Assembly: GCA_038049695.1 (NCBI GenBank)
Contig: CP142453.1
Span: 3,378,501-3,442,500, forward strand
Direction of reading: 5' to 3'
From: Cinnamomum chago
Taxonomy: Eukaryota > Streptophyta > Magnoliopsida > Laurales > Lauraceae
DNA: 64,000 nucleotides
Positions 45,456-57,348 of the stretch are shown here, piece after piece. A program made the position numbers and the translations under genes. Below the pieces are notes generated by a model, which worked only from the letters and a program-made list of their open reading frames with translations, made no database searches and was not told the DNA's origin. Within the stretch, counting starts at the first letter, position 1, and every line of letters begins with the position of its first letter.

Positions 45456-47710
45456 TCACGTCCCCCGAACCCGATTACAGAATAAATCGGATCCGGGGAG
45501 TGAAATTTATGACTAATTAAAATTTTTGTCCTTTAGGCCCAAGGATCGTAAGTCCGCTGTGAGGATATTGCATTTCAATACTCAAGTAATATAAAACTGC
45601 GGAATTCATACAATTTGAGGCATGTTAAATTTCAAAGCAGTGAATGATAAATCTCGTTAATAGTTAAAGTTGCACAAGGAAATAATAAAACTAATCAAGG
45701 AATTAAAGTATTAACAAAGGCCATCCCAATAACCAAGGCCTTTTAAAAGAACATGATGTCAATAAATGAAAGGTCCAACGATAGAATAATAAATGAAGAA
45801 ATAAAATCTAGGGAAGTCCCGATGAATCGCTCTTGTGCCCCCGGGCGTCCGGACGCCAGCAGACAGAACCTCAGGGTGACCTTACTGGTTCTGGGCGTCC
45901 AGACGCCAGGTCCCGGGCGTCCGGACGCCGGGAACCCGAGGGGCATATAAACATACCATTTTGGAACACCCATAACTTTTAATCCGCCCGTCGGAATTTT
46001 ACATATTATATACCGTTGGAAAGCCCTTGAGATGTAGAATCCAATGGTTCTTGTTTCATCACGATCGGAAGTCGGGAAGTGATATAAAAACTCAGATTAT
46101 TGACCCAACCTATATTTTATTAGAAATGAGACCAATAACTTAGGTTTGGGCCTTAGATGTTGGAAACCATGAACCTACTATCAGTTGACCATTAATGGAG
46201 ATTAAATCGTAGCACGTGGCTTGGTGTGCTTCGATTAGGTGTCTAGGTATTCGTGTATTAAACATGGGGTAACCGAATGCGTATGGAACTGAATTAATGG
46301 GTGCTTAACATGATTGTACACCAAGGGATTTCCTTAGAAGCATCTTTGATCAAATTCCACACGTACTTCGTTAGAACATGTAGGATACATGGATGACACA
46401 CTTGCCTAGGTTTGGATCGTAATTCCTCTTTGACTTATTTAATCGTATTCGTTGTTATAATTCCTTGTACACTCTCTTTTGGCATAATACACCTAATTAA
46501 TTATGAAACATAATCCCTTGTAGAATTAAGACGTAGACCTGACTTAGAGTGTACCTTAGGATCCCGTGTTATGTAATTGATGAACATGACTGGCTAGACT
46601 GAAGGGATTATCATGCGATTGGTTTTGTCTTGTATTGACTTGAATGAGATAATCCCTACGAACATGTCTTGTATATTGAGCCAGCCAGACTTGCTTGTCT
46701 TGGTCTATTCCCGTGTCAACACCACATTATGATTATTATTATTAATTGCATATCATGACCAGCTGCAGTTTGGGGGTTTATTGATGGGCCGGTTACTCGG
46801 ACATCGGGGTGGGCAGTCGGCTTTGGATGGCGTCCATGGCGTTGAATAGTTGGGAGCGGGCTGGGACCGTGCTACTATTCCCAGGACCGGGAGCTGGGAT
46901 CCCCCTGGAGCCGGACTTTGGTATCAGTAGTCCGGATAGCATTGTTACTGGTACCTCGTGAGGTGGCTTGGACATCCACGGAGTCTCCCTCTTGTACATT
47001 GCATCACATTGGTAGTGGTGATTGTTAGTATTGCTAGGATTTCTATTTATGATTCTGATGGTTATTTACTCATGCTACATGCCTAGTATTGTTCCTTATA
47101 TTCCTACGATCTTGTTCTTGTCATTACTCTTATATTTGATGCATGACATGATTATTTATATCTTGCTTATCTATTGCTCAACATGTCATTGACTCTATTC
47201 CTTGGTGTGCAGACTCCTCAGGTGAGTACTATTACGAGGAGCAAGCAGGTGAGGAGATCCTAACCGGCTGAGGAGGAACGAGAGTGGCGTGCCGATGACG
47301 TTGAGTAACGTCATTGATCCTGGCACGAGAGAGATTCATGGGGACTTCATTAGATTCTTTTATTATTTATCATCTCTCGTTGAAACTTTTATATCATTGA
47401 CATCACTATTGTTTTAAATGGCCTTGATTATTGGGATGGCCATTGTAATAAATTAACTTCATTGTTTAAGTTTTATTTTATTCATTGTTCGACTTCAAAA
47501 TATATTGAGATTCATTATTCCTTGTTGATATCCAAATATGCCTAGAATTGTATGAGTTCCGCATATTCTTATTATATTTGAGGCTTGAAATATTATATCC
47601 TCACAGCGGACTTACGATCCTTGGGCCTAAAGGACAAAATTTTTAATTAGTCCTAAATTTCACTCCCCGGATCCGGTTTATTCTTTAATCGGGTTCGGGG
47701 GACGTGACAT
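45456..47710. mobile_element. LTR-like element with long inverted ends
   Basis: It starts TGTCACGTCCCCCGAACCC and ends with the reverse complement, TG...CA, flanked by perfect 5-bp TGGTT (45451-45455, 47711-47715). The first 385 bp and last 385 bp are imperfect inverted copies, both with GGCCATCCCAATAA, TCAATGA and ATGAATCGCTCTCGTGCC-like words. A normal LTR has only a few inverted terminal bases, so this is either an unusual LTR family or two half-LTRs joined head to head. The centre holds GGCGTCCGGACGCC words and the CCGTTGGAAAGC motif common in plant gypsy LTRs. No coding region was recognised. It lies in CALS10 intron e-f. Confidence 0.75.
45844..45929. repeat. three GGCGTCCGGACGCC palindromes
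   Basis: Fourteen-base palindromes lie at 45844-45857 and 45916-45929, and a one-base variant (GGCGTCCAGACGCC) at 45894-45907. They are followed by a CATAACTTTTAATCC...CCGTTGGAAAGC block. Confidence 0.85.
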
Positions 47711-47715
47711 GGTTC

Positions 47716-49501
47716 ACATGCGTAACCATCAAGCATGTGTCACATTTGTTTTCACATATTTATGCATGTGATGTGTAAATGAGACCATTCGCAGACCATT
47801 TTCACACATCCATAGGTGTGAAAATGGTTCACATCCCTTTTTGCAAAAGGCGCTGGTACAGGTTAAAAAATACTGTGTTGGGCCAGCTGTGAGATTGATT
47901 TTTTTTAAAAATGTGTAATGTGTACCAAAGAAGATTTGATTGTCAGCCAATTTGACAATGGGCACAAATCCTTGAAGCATATGGACCTCTTTTTTCCACT
48001 CGTACCCATCAAATAGGGCCACCATGAAAATTTTCAACCCCGCCAAATAAGTGAGATCCAATTCTGCATATGAAAAAGAAAAAAGTGAAATAGGGTTCAC
48101 TCTCATATTAGAAAAAAAAGTTTGAGCACTCTGGGGATTTTGTAGCCTCCACATATGTAAGATAACAGTGGGCCCATCTCCTATAAGAGTGCAGACGCAG
48201 TTTGGTCGGGGCCTTCAAAAGAGGTGGACATTTGTCAATTTAGATTTTCAAAATGTGGATCTCGCAGTGGAGCTCTCTCCCTCCATCACTCATTCCCACT
48301 ACACTGTAACATGCTGCAGATCGATCTCTCTCTTCCTTTTTTTCCCCAACACATGAAATAGATCACCCCATCTCTCTTTCTCTTTTTGGTTTTTGTGCTT
48401 TCAACAGATGTTAAGAAAATATCAGCCGAGGCCGATATTTATTTGCATGATATGGTTCTAAGACCGATTCACGGTAAAATATCATCAAAAAACGGATCGA
48501 CACCAGCACGTATTAGTGAATATTTGAAACCGTGCCGACCATCATAAAATGAGGCACAATATTGTCCAAGATATGGCTGCGTACCAAGTATCTATGTTCA
48601 AGTGATGGTCCAAATTGCATCTAGGGCAAAAAACCAAAGAAAACAATATATATAGAGCACTATAGTTGAACGTTTACTGCCTTGGATGACTTTTCAATCT
48701 TTATTATTACAATTTTGTGGCAGACTCCAAGCTAGGGTTTTTGTGTTTCTGGGTATAGACACTGTTATTTCAAAAGATTCCTTTGATTATTGGGTTTCTT
48801 GCATCGCTCTATACATTGGTAAGGATTGACTATAGGAGTTTTCATTTGAAGGTTAGATCTAGGGAGACCTACCCTGTTTTGTTCTTGGAGAAACCCTCCA
48901 TATTTAATAAGTGGCTTCTTTGGGGTTCGTTCATAATATTAACAAAATCTTCCTTCTAGGAAGTCATTAAAACTCACTAGTTACTCTTTACTAAGGAGAG
49001 GAAGGGAAACGACCGGGGGGTTGGGGTTGGGGTGGGGGGTGGGGTGGGGTTTGTTGGCGGCAGCCAACAGGGCTACTTCAAGGGATGACAAAACAAATTA
49101 ATAGATGTTTTAACGCAGCAGGGATATTTGATTATTGCATTTTTCATTTGTTACTAGATATAGGGAACCTGGAGTTTCTTTTAGGGTGAGCCATAAGTGT
49201 GATTCTCCCCTCCCTTTCCATATTCGTGCTTCTTTTTTAAGGGGATTATTCTCGCAATGGCTTAGTCATCAGTTATTTTTTGACGTATAATTGAAAATGC
49301 AATAGATATTTGTAGTTAAAACTAAAAACCATTCATTACCAAACACTGGAATCAGCTAAAGAATCCACGATTAAGTACTACAACTGAAATAATCAGCAAG
49401 TGGGCCAAACCACACAAGCCAGCTTACATGGGATGTGAATCATTGCAGTAGATAAACAACCCAGCAGATGAAATAAAAAGGGAATAACGATAACCACCAA
49501 C
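47716..49501. other. CALS10 intron e-f remainder
   Basis: No gene was recognised. Inverted TTCACACAT / ATGTGTGAA-type words at 47730-47840 suggest a small decayed MITE. A G-run tract occurs at 49015-49050. Confidence 0.35.
49015..49050 (+). other. G-quadruplex-like G-run tract
   Basis: Six runs of four to six G separated by one or two bases (GGGGGG TT GGGG TT GGGG T GGGGGG T GGGG T GGGG). It lies in intron e-f, with the G strand opposite to the gene's sense strand. Confidence 0.8.
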
Positions 49502-49580
49502 CTTAGTCCTTGTCTTCGGCTTCTGAAAAAATGGTTTATTCAAGTTCCATGGCCAATTTAGGTCAAAGCATTGGAGTGAC
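49502..49580 (-). CDS. CALS10: CALS10 exon e
   Basis: This 79-nt exon completes the Trp codon and reads SLQCFDLNWPWNLNKPFFQ then KPKTRTK. CALS10 has a SLH-FELGWPW segment followed by a basic FF-KP stretch here. The acceptor is TATAG and the donor GTTGGT. The intron to exon d is only 97 bp, close to a normal plant intron, in contrast to the other introns of this locus. Confidence 0.88.
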
Positions 49581-49677
49581 CTATAAAGATTTTATAAATA
49601 ATTAACTAATTAGCAACTACATCAAGAAATCATCATATGCAGGAAACCAATATAAATCCAAAAAGAGGCAGCATTAC

Positions 49678-49754
49678 CAAAAGTACTCATTAAAATCATC
49701 ATAATTTCTCCACGCAGAATGAGGTGCTCGTCCATTGTTATTATTTGCAGCTTC
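49678..49754 (-). CDS. CALS10: CALS10 exon d
   Basis: This 77-nt exon encodes EAANNNN followed by GRAPHSAWRNYDDFNEYFW, one of the most conserved callose synthase segments. The acceptor is TATAG and the donor GTAATG. It ends after the first two bases of a Trp codon (TG), which the first base of the next exon completes. No damage is visible. Confidence 0.9.
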
Positions 49755-50468
49755 CTATAAGCCAAAAAAAAGTCAAGCAGCAAGACAACCAAATCAACAT
49801 AAGTTCCTGTACATGTCAAGCATAATGTCTACACACATGGGTGGAACTTCCTTCTTTTTTTTGAGGGGTGCGTGCGTGCGTGCGGGTGGGGGGCTGAAAT
49901 TGGGGTTGAGCAGCAATTTTGAAAACCCACGCTATAGTTCATATTAGTTTTTTTGAAAACACCCCCCCCCCCCCCCCCCTTCCCCCCTCAAAACTGTTAT
50001 TTTTATATGGAGGGCACCCCCAAGCAAAATTTCCTGGTTTCGACCCTGTCCACAACCTGTAAATGAATCCAAAAATTTGATGAAGCCACCCAGCGACATA
50101 TATACAAGAACTACAACAACATATTTGCAAGAGTACTTATACAATCATAATGAGAAACCAGCACACACCGTCAGGTTTCTTGCGTGCTCATTTAATCAAA
50201 CTGTGCTTGTGTGTGTGAGATAGAGCGACCGCAAATTGATACTTGATAAAATAAGGCAAAGACGACAACAATCATGATGATGATTATAATCATATATGCA
50301 ACTCCCAACATTCCTCATTGATTTTTTTATTTTTTTTAAATGGTTGGTATTGCTGAGTTGGAATCATCCCTCATTTGTTCTGGGTCTAATCTTTTGTCCT
50401 TTTTTTAACTGAAGTGTTCAATTAACTAAAAGAGGTAGAGAATAAGAAGAAACACAGGGTTGATGAAC
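49755..50468. other. CALS10 intron c-d, low-complexity sequence
   Basis: It includes a GTGCGTGCGTGCG run (49868-49881), a C-run of about 17 (49963-49979) and A/T-rich sequence. No gene was recognised. Confidence 0.4.
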
Positions 50469-50476
50469 TTACTGCT

Positions 50477-51297
50477 TAGGGGCGGATCTAGGGGGGGTGG
50501 GGTGTGGCTGCAGCCCACCCCAGCTTTCAGCCAAAAAAAAAAAAAAAAAACTAGTTTTTCACATTTTCTGATTTTTTGTTCTTCTTTTATGGTTTTCTGA
50601 AATGGAGGTTTTGTAGTTTCTTTCTATTCTTCATCTTGATTTTTTGTGGTTGTGCCATTCGGATCTCAGGTACGAATTTGGGGTGTTTTTATTACATGTG
50701 TTTGTTCATTTTCTGGTTTTTTGTTCTTCTTTTTTGGTTTTCTGAAATGGAGGTTTTGTAGTTTCTTTCTATTCTTCATCTTGATTCTTTGTGGTTGTGC
50801 CCTCTGGATCTCAAGTACGAATTTGGGGTGTTTTTATTACATGGGTTTGTTCATTTTCTGGTTTTTTGTTCTTTTTTTATGGTTTTCTGAAATGGAGGTT
50901 TTGTAATTTCTTTTTATTCTTCATCTTGATTCTTTGTGGTTGTGGAGAAAGATTTGCTCTTTGTGTTACTAGAAGCTGTCAGCTTGCCACGTTATGGGAT
51001 TGGGTTTCCCATTTACAGTACCTCTGTAACTTTGTTTGTTCATCACTTCATTATGAGTTGAAAATGAAAAGAAAAAAAAAACTTAGGAAAAAAATTTTAA
51101 AACCGGTCTTATGTATTGTATATTGATTATTATTTACTATCTTAGGTTATAATGTCGCATTATCAAGCGCCCATTGTTGCTATCTTTGGTGGGACATTGT
51201 TACTATTTTTTATAGTTTTTGGTGAGACATTATTGCTATTTTTTTAGTGTAACTTAAGTGCAGCCCCCCCAGATTAGAAGTCCTGGATCCGCCCCTG
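50477..51297. mobile_element. hAT transposon, 821 bp, at a CALS10 splice donor
   Basis: The ends TAGGGGCGGATCTAGG and CCTGGATCCGCCCCTG are inverted copies (15 of 16). Both sides carry the perfect 8-bp duplication TTACTGCT (50469-50476, 51298-51305), the hAT signature. The interior is dominated by a 145-bp tandem repeat and has no transposase. In CALS10 sense the duplicated octamer is AGCAGTAA: the last four exon bases plus the first four donor bases. Confidence 0.9.
50556..50960 (+). repeat. 145-bp tandem repeat, about 2.8 copies
   Basis: GGTTTTCTGAAATGGAGGTT recurs at 50591, 50736 and 50881, exactly 145 bp apart. The copies are about 95% alike. The repeat creates overlapping hydrophobic open frames that shift frame in each copy, so they are not genes. 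Confidence 0.92.
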
Positions 51298-51301
51298 TTA
51301 C

Positions 51302-51427
51302 TGCTGCAACAATTCCATAAAGAGGAGCAACAAGTTGACTGAGGAACGATACTCCATTTTGAGAATTACAGCTATTGGCTGGCTGTGCAATTTCCTGCCG
51401 CATAATCACCTCTAATTCCCTTACCAT
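51302..51427 (-). CDS. CALS10: CALS10 exon c, donor hit by a hAT insertion
   Basis: This 126-nt exon (42 codons, phase 0 at both ends) begins MVRELEVIMRQEIAQPANSC and ends with SFLSQLVAPLYGIVAA. CALS10 has MVREMDEILRQQVA and then GVSFLDHVIAPLYGVV at the same place. The acceptor is a standard GTGCAG. The donor now reads GTAACA: its first four bases belong to an 8-bp target duplication and the next bases are the end of a hAT element (50477-51297). The other copy of the duplication, 829 bp further into the intron, keeps the strong donor GTAAGT. Confidence 0.85.
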
Positions 51428-52411
51428 CTGCACGTTTCAGATGATAGCTCAAAATTTTGTTTTTTATGTTCAAAACAAAGCTAAAACATTTAGAGAGAGA
51501 AAGATGAGCTTATCTGAGCTAAGATGGTGATGATGAGCTTAGTAAAGACATATTAAGCGAATATCAAGGAATATGCTAATTTACAAAAATACTAATATAG
51601 GACAGGACTCCAACTAAAGAATGTTGTGTTCATAAAAGCACATCAATACAACTCTTAATTCTGATTTTACCTTAGATTCACATCGATAATTGGTACAATC
51701 AAGGAATACTCGCACGCACACAAGCACATCAGCTTCTCTACCCATTATCAACTCTGATTTTACCTTAGAATCACATCAATTCTCCATTCTCAGGGAAAGA
51801 AAAATGGTACGGAAAAACTCAGAACTTTTTTTTTTTTTTTTCTCCAATTTAATATATAAAGAAGATTTTCTGAACATTGACCTGTGAGAAATACTTGGAT
51901 TTAATTATATCATTTGATCATTTCTCCTTTTCTTTTTTGGTACAACATAAATTTAAGTTCTAATATATATTATGTATACCTCCACTTGGACATTTGGGGC
52001 CACATGTTTATGCATTAGTAATTTGTTTATTTCCATTATTTCCAATAACCTAAGAGTCCTAGCTTTTAGACCGTACAAGTCTATTGGCAAGTAGAGTTTC
52101 TATTTATAATAATTAGGATTTAAGCAATTCAGTTAATTGTGATTTTTAGAAAGTTTCTAATTATGTTGATTATGATTTTTGGAATGTCTCACAGAATTCT
52201 TGGCAACACATGCCTAGATATTTGGATGAAAAATCCAGTCTGTGGTGCACATCTACAGTCATATTTTAACTAATCTTCAGCTTCGGAGGTGTAGGTTCAT
52301 CACCCCAAACCAACCTACCCCACCCCACCCAATGCCCCAACACCAAAACCATCAATGACATTTTTAGGATGTTGATAAGTGCTTAATTGTATATAATTTG
52401 AGCCCTAATAA
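51428..52411. other. CALS10 intron b-c, right of exon c
   Basis: AT-rich with an A/T-rich repeat of GATTTTACCTTAGA-TCACATC (51662-51685 and 51753-51779). No gene was recognised. Confidence 0.35.
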
Positions 52412-55400
52412 TTTTTTTTGAATTGGTTACTTTCATTAAAGTAGCAGACAGTACAAGAGAAAAATACTGACTTGCTCAAAAGAAGCACAAGAAGAACAGA
52501 ACAAAGAAGGAGACCCCTTAAACATATCTATACAGACTCAACAAAATAGAAAGCAATCTCCTTCCAATGGTGCATTATCTGATCTATAGAGAAATCTTTG
52601 AATAACGGACTGGAGGACACCCACAGAGCGACTAGAAACTTAGTTCTCTCCACCAAACATCTTTGACTAGTTGAGACCCCTTCAAAACATCTGGAGTTCC
52701 TCTCCTTCCAAATTGTCCATAAAACTGCCAGAAAAGACAGTCTCCACAATTCCTTTCCTCTAGGGACCCCTGTTGGGGCTTTCCAAGCCTGGAATAGATC
52801 CTGAAGTGATTGGGGGAAAACTCATGAGCAATCGAACCACTCCACCACCGATCTCCCTATAAATAGAGCTGTGGTACAATTCAAGAGTAGATGGTCCACT
52901 ATTTCCTCATCCCATAAACACATAGGGCAACCGTTGACCACTATCCTCCCTCTCCTCTTAAGATTATCCATAGTGAGAATTCTTTTCCGAAATGCCAGCC
53001 ACCCAAATATAACAACCCTGGGGGGAGCTTTGAGTTTCCAAATGCTACCCAATGCGCTTTTCTCCCTCCTAGAGTTAGACAAAGCCTTAAAGAAGGAAGT
53101 AACGGAGAACCGGCCATCCTTAGAGGCCATCCACACCCTCTCATCCTCTCCTCTTCCCACCATGTGATGCCCCGATAAGAGGTCAAGGAGCAATAAGAGT
53201 TGAGACACCTCATAATCCTTTAAGTTCCTCCTTAAGATAGGGCACCAAATCACTAGACCATCAACTAACGTCATATAGGCTTTAGCCCTAGCCACCTTGT
53301 CCACTGCACAATTGAACAGTTCCGGACACTGAGCTGCCAGTGGCCTGTCTCCAACCCATCGATCTTTCCAAAAAAGAATCCTCTCACCCGACCCAATTTG
53401 ATACTTAATGTTGATCATATAGAGGTTTATGACCGAGGTAATTCCTTTCCAAACTGCTGACGAGTTTTTATTGGCATCCTGAACATCCCATCCATATATG
53501 GCCAACCCATATTTCATTTCCAGCACCTGTCTCCAAAGGCCATCTGATTCCTCTCCTATCCTCCAAAGCCACTTACCCAAAAGAGCTTGATTCATCTGCT
53601 TGAGAGGTCTGATACCCAAACCCCCTTCTTCCTTAGGTGTGCATATAGATTCCCAATCTATTAGGTGATACTTCCTCTGAGTGCTATTACCATACCATAA
53701 GAATTCTCTCTGCAGCCTCTCAATTCTCTTGATAACCGAATCGGGGCACTTGAAGAGAGAAAAATAATATACTGGAAGATTCGACAAAACAACCTTGATG
53801 AGAGTTACCCTTCCTCCCATAGACAAATAGCTAGCTTTCCAAGCAGAAAGTTTTCTTTCCACTCTTTCCACCATCGGGGTCCACAAAGATTTAGTAACCG
53901 GTCCCAAACATAAAGGCAGTCCTAAATAAGAATCAGGCATCTCTCCCACCTTGCATCCCAAAATCGCTGCATAATGGAGAAGTTTAGACTTCTCTGTTCT
54001 TATCCCTATCAGCTCACTTTTGAGAAAGTTGACTTTAAGGCCTGAAACAACTTCAAGACATAAAAGAGTGGCTTTAACATTTCTAATTTGATCTTCATTT
54101 TCTCTGCAAAAGATAAGAGTGTCATCAGCAAACTGAAGGTGACTAATTGCCTGAGAGTTTCTTGCCACTCTAAAGCCTTCAAACAAACCTGCTCTCACTG
54201 CCCCTTTAATCATCCTCCTTAGAGCCTCAGCCACCAGAAGAAAGAGAAAAGGGGAGAGGGGATCCCCTTGTCTAAGCCCTTTTTGAGCCTGAAAGAAACC
54301 TTTTGGGGACCCATTTATCATGATAGAAATCCAGGCCGAAGAGACACACTCCAGAACCCATTTTCTCCATTTTTCACCGAAGCCCATCCTGCCAAGCATG
54401 TACAAAAGGAACTTCCAATCCACCATATCGTAAGCCTTCTCTAAATCCAATTTGCAAATGAGACCTGGAATTCTTTCCTTGAACCTCAAGTGCACGCACT
54501 CATTAGCCACAAGGATGTCATCTATAATCTGCCTCCCCATCACAAAAGCTGCTTGTTCTTTAAAGATAATTTCCGGTAAGACATTCTTGATTCTCCCTGC
54601 TAAGACTTTAGCCAAAATTTTGTAAATACTCCCAATAAGACTAATAGGCCTGTAGTCCTTAATAGTGAGTTCCCCTACCTTTTTCGGAATAAGCACTATG
54701 AAGGAAACACCCATGCCTTTAGATAGCTTGCCCCTCTGATGGAATTCGTCCATGACAACTAGGATATCCTTTTTGAGCATCCCCCAGAATTTTTGAAAGA
54801 AGGCCATCGGAAAGCCATCAAGCCCCGGAGCCTTGTCCCCAACGAGGTCGAAGACTGCTTGACGAACTTCTTCCACTTCAAACTTCCTTTCCAGCCAATT
54901 GGCCCGATCCTCACCGATAACATCAAATTCCAAGTTGTCCAGAGTGGGTCTTTCCCATCCCTCGTTGGTGTACAGAGAGGCAAAGTAGTATGTGATGTGC
55001 TCAATAATTTCCTCTTTCTTCTCCAGTCTATTTTGCCCATCCATAATAGATGATATCATGTTCGTCCTTCTTCTCGAGGATGCCAACCCGTGGAAAAATC
55101 TCGAGTTTTTATCTCCTTCCTTCAACCATTTGCATCTAGCCCTTTGTCTCCACATTATTTCCTCCTCTCTCAACTTTTGATGAAACTCTTTTATCAAACT
55201 TTGTATTTTCTTCCCCTCTTCCACCGACAGCCTGGCACCCTCCTCCTTCCTATCTAGCTCCTAGATGTCTACTAAATTTTTTGATTTTCTGCTCCAAGAT
55301 TTTCTGCTCCTCACATCCCCGAAGTTCACTTTAGCCCACTCCTTAATTTTCGTTTTTAGCAGCTTCAGCTTAGTGACCAGTCTATGACCAGCCCATCCTT

Positions 55401-55770
55401 CCACCTTGATATCCTCCCACCACCCTTGGATCAATCTTGGAAGCCGTTTTTCCCCTAACCAGATTAATTCAAAACGGAAAGGCGTAGGTCCCCAATTCTC
55501 ACATTCAGAATCTATTAAAATAGGGCAGTGATCGAAGGCAGGCTTTGGCAGGGCTAGTTGGATGACATCTGGATAAGCATCCAACCAGTCTGTGGTGACC
55601 AAAAATCGATCCAGTCTAGACATGACACAGTTGCTTTGGTGGTTTGACCACGTAAAGGAAGCTCCTTTAAGCTGCAAGTTCACCAAGGAATGTGAGTTGA
55701 TCCAATCCGAGAATCGTCTCATGTCACCTGTGAATGTAGATCAACTGCCACAAACAAAAGATGCAATCAA
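52412..55770 (-). mobile_element. L1-type LINE, 5' truncated
   Basis: A minus-strand L1 runs from the end of its endonuclease domain, through reverse transcriptase and a zinc-finger-like C-terminal domain, to an A-tail (T run at 52412-52419 on the plus strand). It lies in the 8.3-kb CALS10 intron b-c, same orientation as the gene. It lacks the 5' UTR, ORF1 and the first part of the endonuclease, as is normal for target-primed insertions that stop early. Confidence 0.92.
52528..55740 (-). pseudogene. L1 ORF2: endonuclease end, reverse transcriptase, C-terminal domain
   Basis: One frame runs from about 55722 to 52528 with only two stops. The endonuclease end reads LKGASFTWSNHQSNCVMSRL, DRFLVTTDW and FDHCPILI. 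After a TAG at about 55260 comes RT: CKWLKEGDKNSRFFHG, DKAPGLDGFPMAFFQKFW, PISLIGSIYKILAKVLAGRI, KLDLEKAYDMVDW, QGDPLSPFLFLLVAE and the active site LQFADDTLIF. The C-terminal zf-RVT part has WKLKAPPRVVIFGWLAFRKR and CPMCLWDEEIVDHLLLNC. After a TGA at about 52822 it continues in frame with LWRLSFLAVLWTIWKERNSR. The protein would copy its own RNA at nicked DNA. Very few breaks suggest a young insertion. Confidence 0.92.
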
Positions 55771-55773
55771 CTA

Positions 55774-56097
55774 GGGCATGTTTGGGTAACATCCTCAAAG
55801 AGGAATCCTCTCTAGTTTTTCTCGATTCTGAAGAGAGGTAAAGTGAGAGAGGGTTTTCTAAATCCTCCCAACCCATCAAAAATCATCTCTTCCTCTTATT
55901 CATCAGTCTCCAGCTCTCCCCATTGAATTTTTCATATCCACAGAGGCAAAGAAACTCCGAAGCTACAAGGAATGACTACTCCTGAGTGTTTCCTAAACTT
56001 GGAATCCAATGACTGCACCCCTCAGGAATCCTCGAAGAGGATAGCATGATTCCAGGAAAATGAAGAGATGATTCCTCTCTGTTTTCCAAATGTGCCT
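55774..56097. mobile_element. Tourist-like MITE next to the LINE 5' end
   Basis: The ends GGGCATGTTTGG and CCAAATGTGCCT are inverted copies (about 10 of 12), flanked by CTA and TTA, an imperfect 3-bp target. It is 324 bp, with CTC/GAG-rich subterminal words and no coding capacity. Confidence 0.5.
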
Positions 56098-57046
56098 TTA
56101 ATGAAACGCATATTTTCCTTGGAGTCTCCTTCCTAAAGTGACTATCTCCACAACTCTCAGGATTCCTTTAATGATTGCCAAACTGCAAGTAACCATTCTC
56201 TAAGATTCTCCTCCATTTCTTCACTTCTCTAGACTTCTAAAGCTTACTCGGTTTGGCATGGAGTACCCACTATTCCATTTCTTTACCCCAAACACCCCAA
56301 AATTGTGAAAATAGAAACATTCAAATGTGCAGTATAACTTCTAACAAACCGGTCAACAATTTATAAACAAAAAAGCATCTTCAAGTTGTTAAAATGTAGT
56401 AGATGAATGTAACAAAGATAAAGGAGAATCAACAGTTATTTTTCAAAAAGTTGATTTATTAACAGTAAAGATGCCTTAATTTTTCTACTAAGCAACACCC
56501 TACAATGAAATTGTGACCCAAACTATAGAATGAATTTGCAGTACTGTTACACCCCGTCTCAAATTAATCAAGATTAACACTACTTAACTGAGATTAGTGT
56601 GGATTAACCGTGTTTAATTATGTTAATGGTGGTTAATAACCAAAATGAATTAAATTAGTCTCAAGTGAATGAATTGTAAAATGGACTAAGTTAATTCAGT
56701 TGGTTTAGACTCAAATTGATGAGATTAAGGACTTTCTTCAGTTGGTTTAGACTCAAATTGATAATATTAAGGTCTTTTTCGTAAATAGGGATTTTCACGT
56801 ATTTTGTCGAATACGGTACTTCTTGATACCATCATGTGTATCTCAACGAGTACATTAGTTTTCATAATATGCTCGACTTCATTTGACTTGAAATGAGTCA
56901 AGAGAGTCTTAAATTGACTTGAAGTGTGAATAAGTGTAATGGATGGGGTTAAAATGCAAATTTCTTTTGATATGGGTTGAGAAGAACCCAAAACTCAATT
57001 CTTTCGATCATTTTGTTTTCAAAGTAGCTGAGAAAAAGAACCCTAA

Positions 57047-57348
57047 GGGCCTGTTCATTTACAAGAATTCCAAGAATTCTTGTCTGTGGAATTCTTGAAT
57101 TCCTAGACAAGGTGGAATTCCAAAATCCTCCTAAGGGCATGAGCATTTTGGAATTCCACCAAAATGCAAATAAGGTGGAATTCCAGGAATTCCTAAAGGC
57201 TAATTGGGACTTATCATGTGCTGGAATTCATAAATTCTTGTAAAGAAACATGGAATTTGAAAATGCAAGGGGACATGATGTGACATCATGTCTCAAAAAC
57301 CCCAACCACTAGAATTCCAGTCAGGAATTCTAGTAAAGAAACAGGCCC
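57047..57348. mobile_element. Tourist-type (PIF/Harbinger) MITE, intact ends
   Basis: The 302-bp element begins GGGCCTGTTCATTTAC and ends GTAAAGAAACAGGCCC (14 of 16 inverted matches), with perfect TAA duplications (57044-57046, 57349-57351). The interior is rich in GGAATTCC words. It inserted in the solo LTR after that LTR was in place. Confidence 0.85.

Noticed and set aside
47729-48154. 141-codon minus-strand open frame
   Set aside because: It overlaps MITE-like inverted words in an intron and has no domain or family resemblance.
50576-51126. Hydrophobic overlapping open frames (membrane-protein-like)
   Set aside because: Generated by the 145-bp tandem repeat; the frame shifts in each unit because 145 is not a multiple of three.
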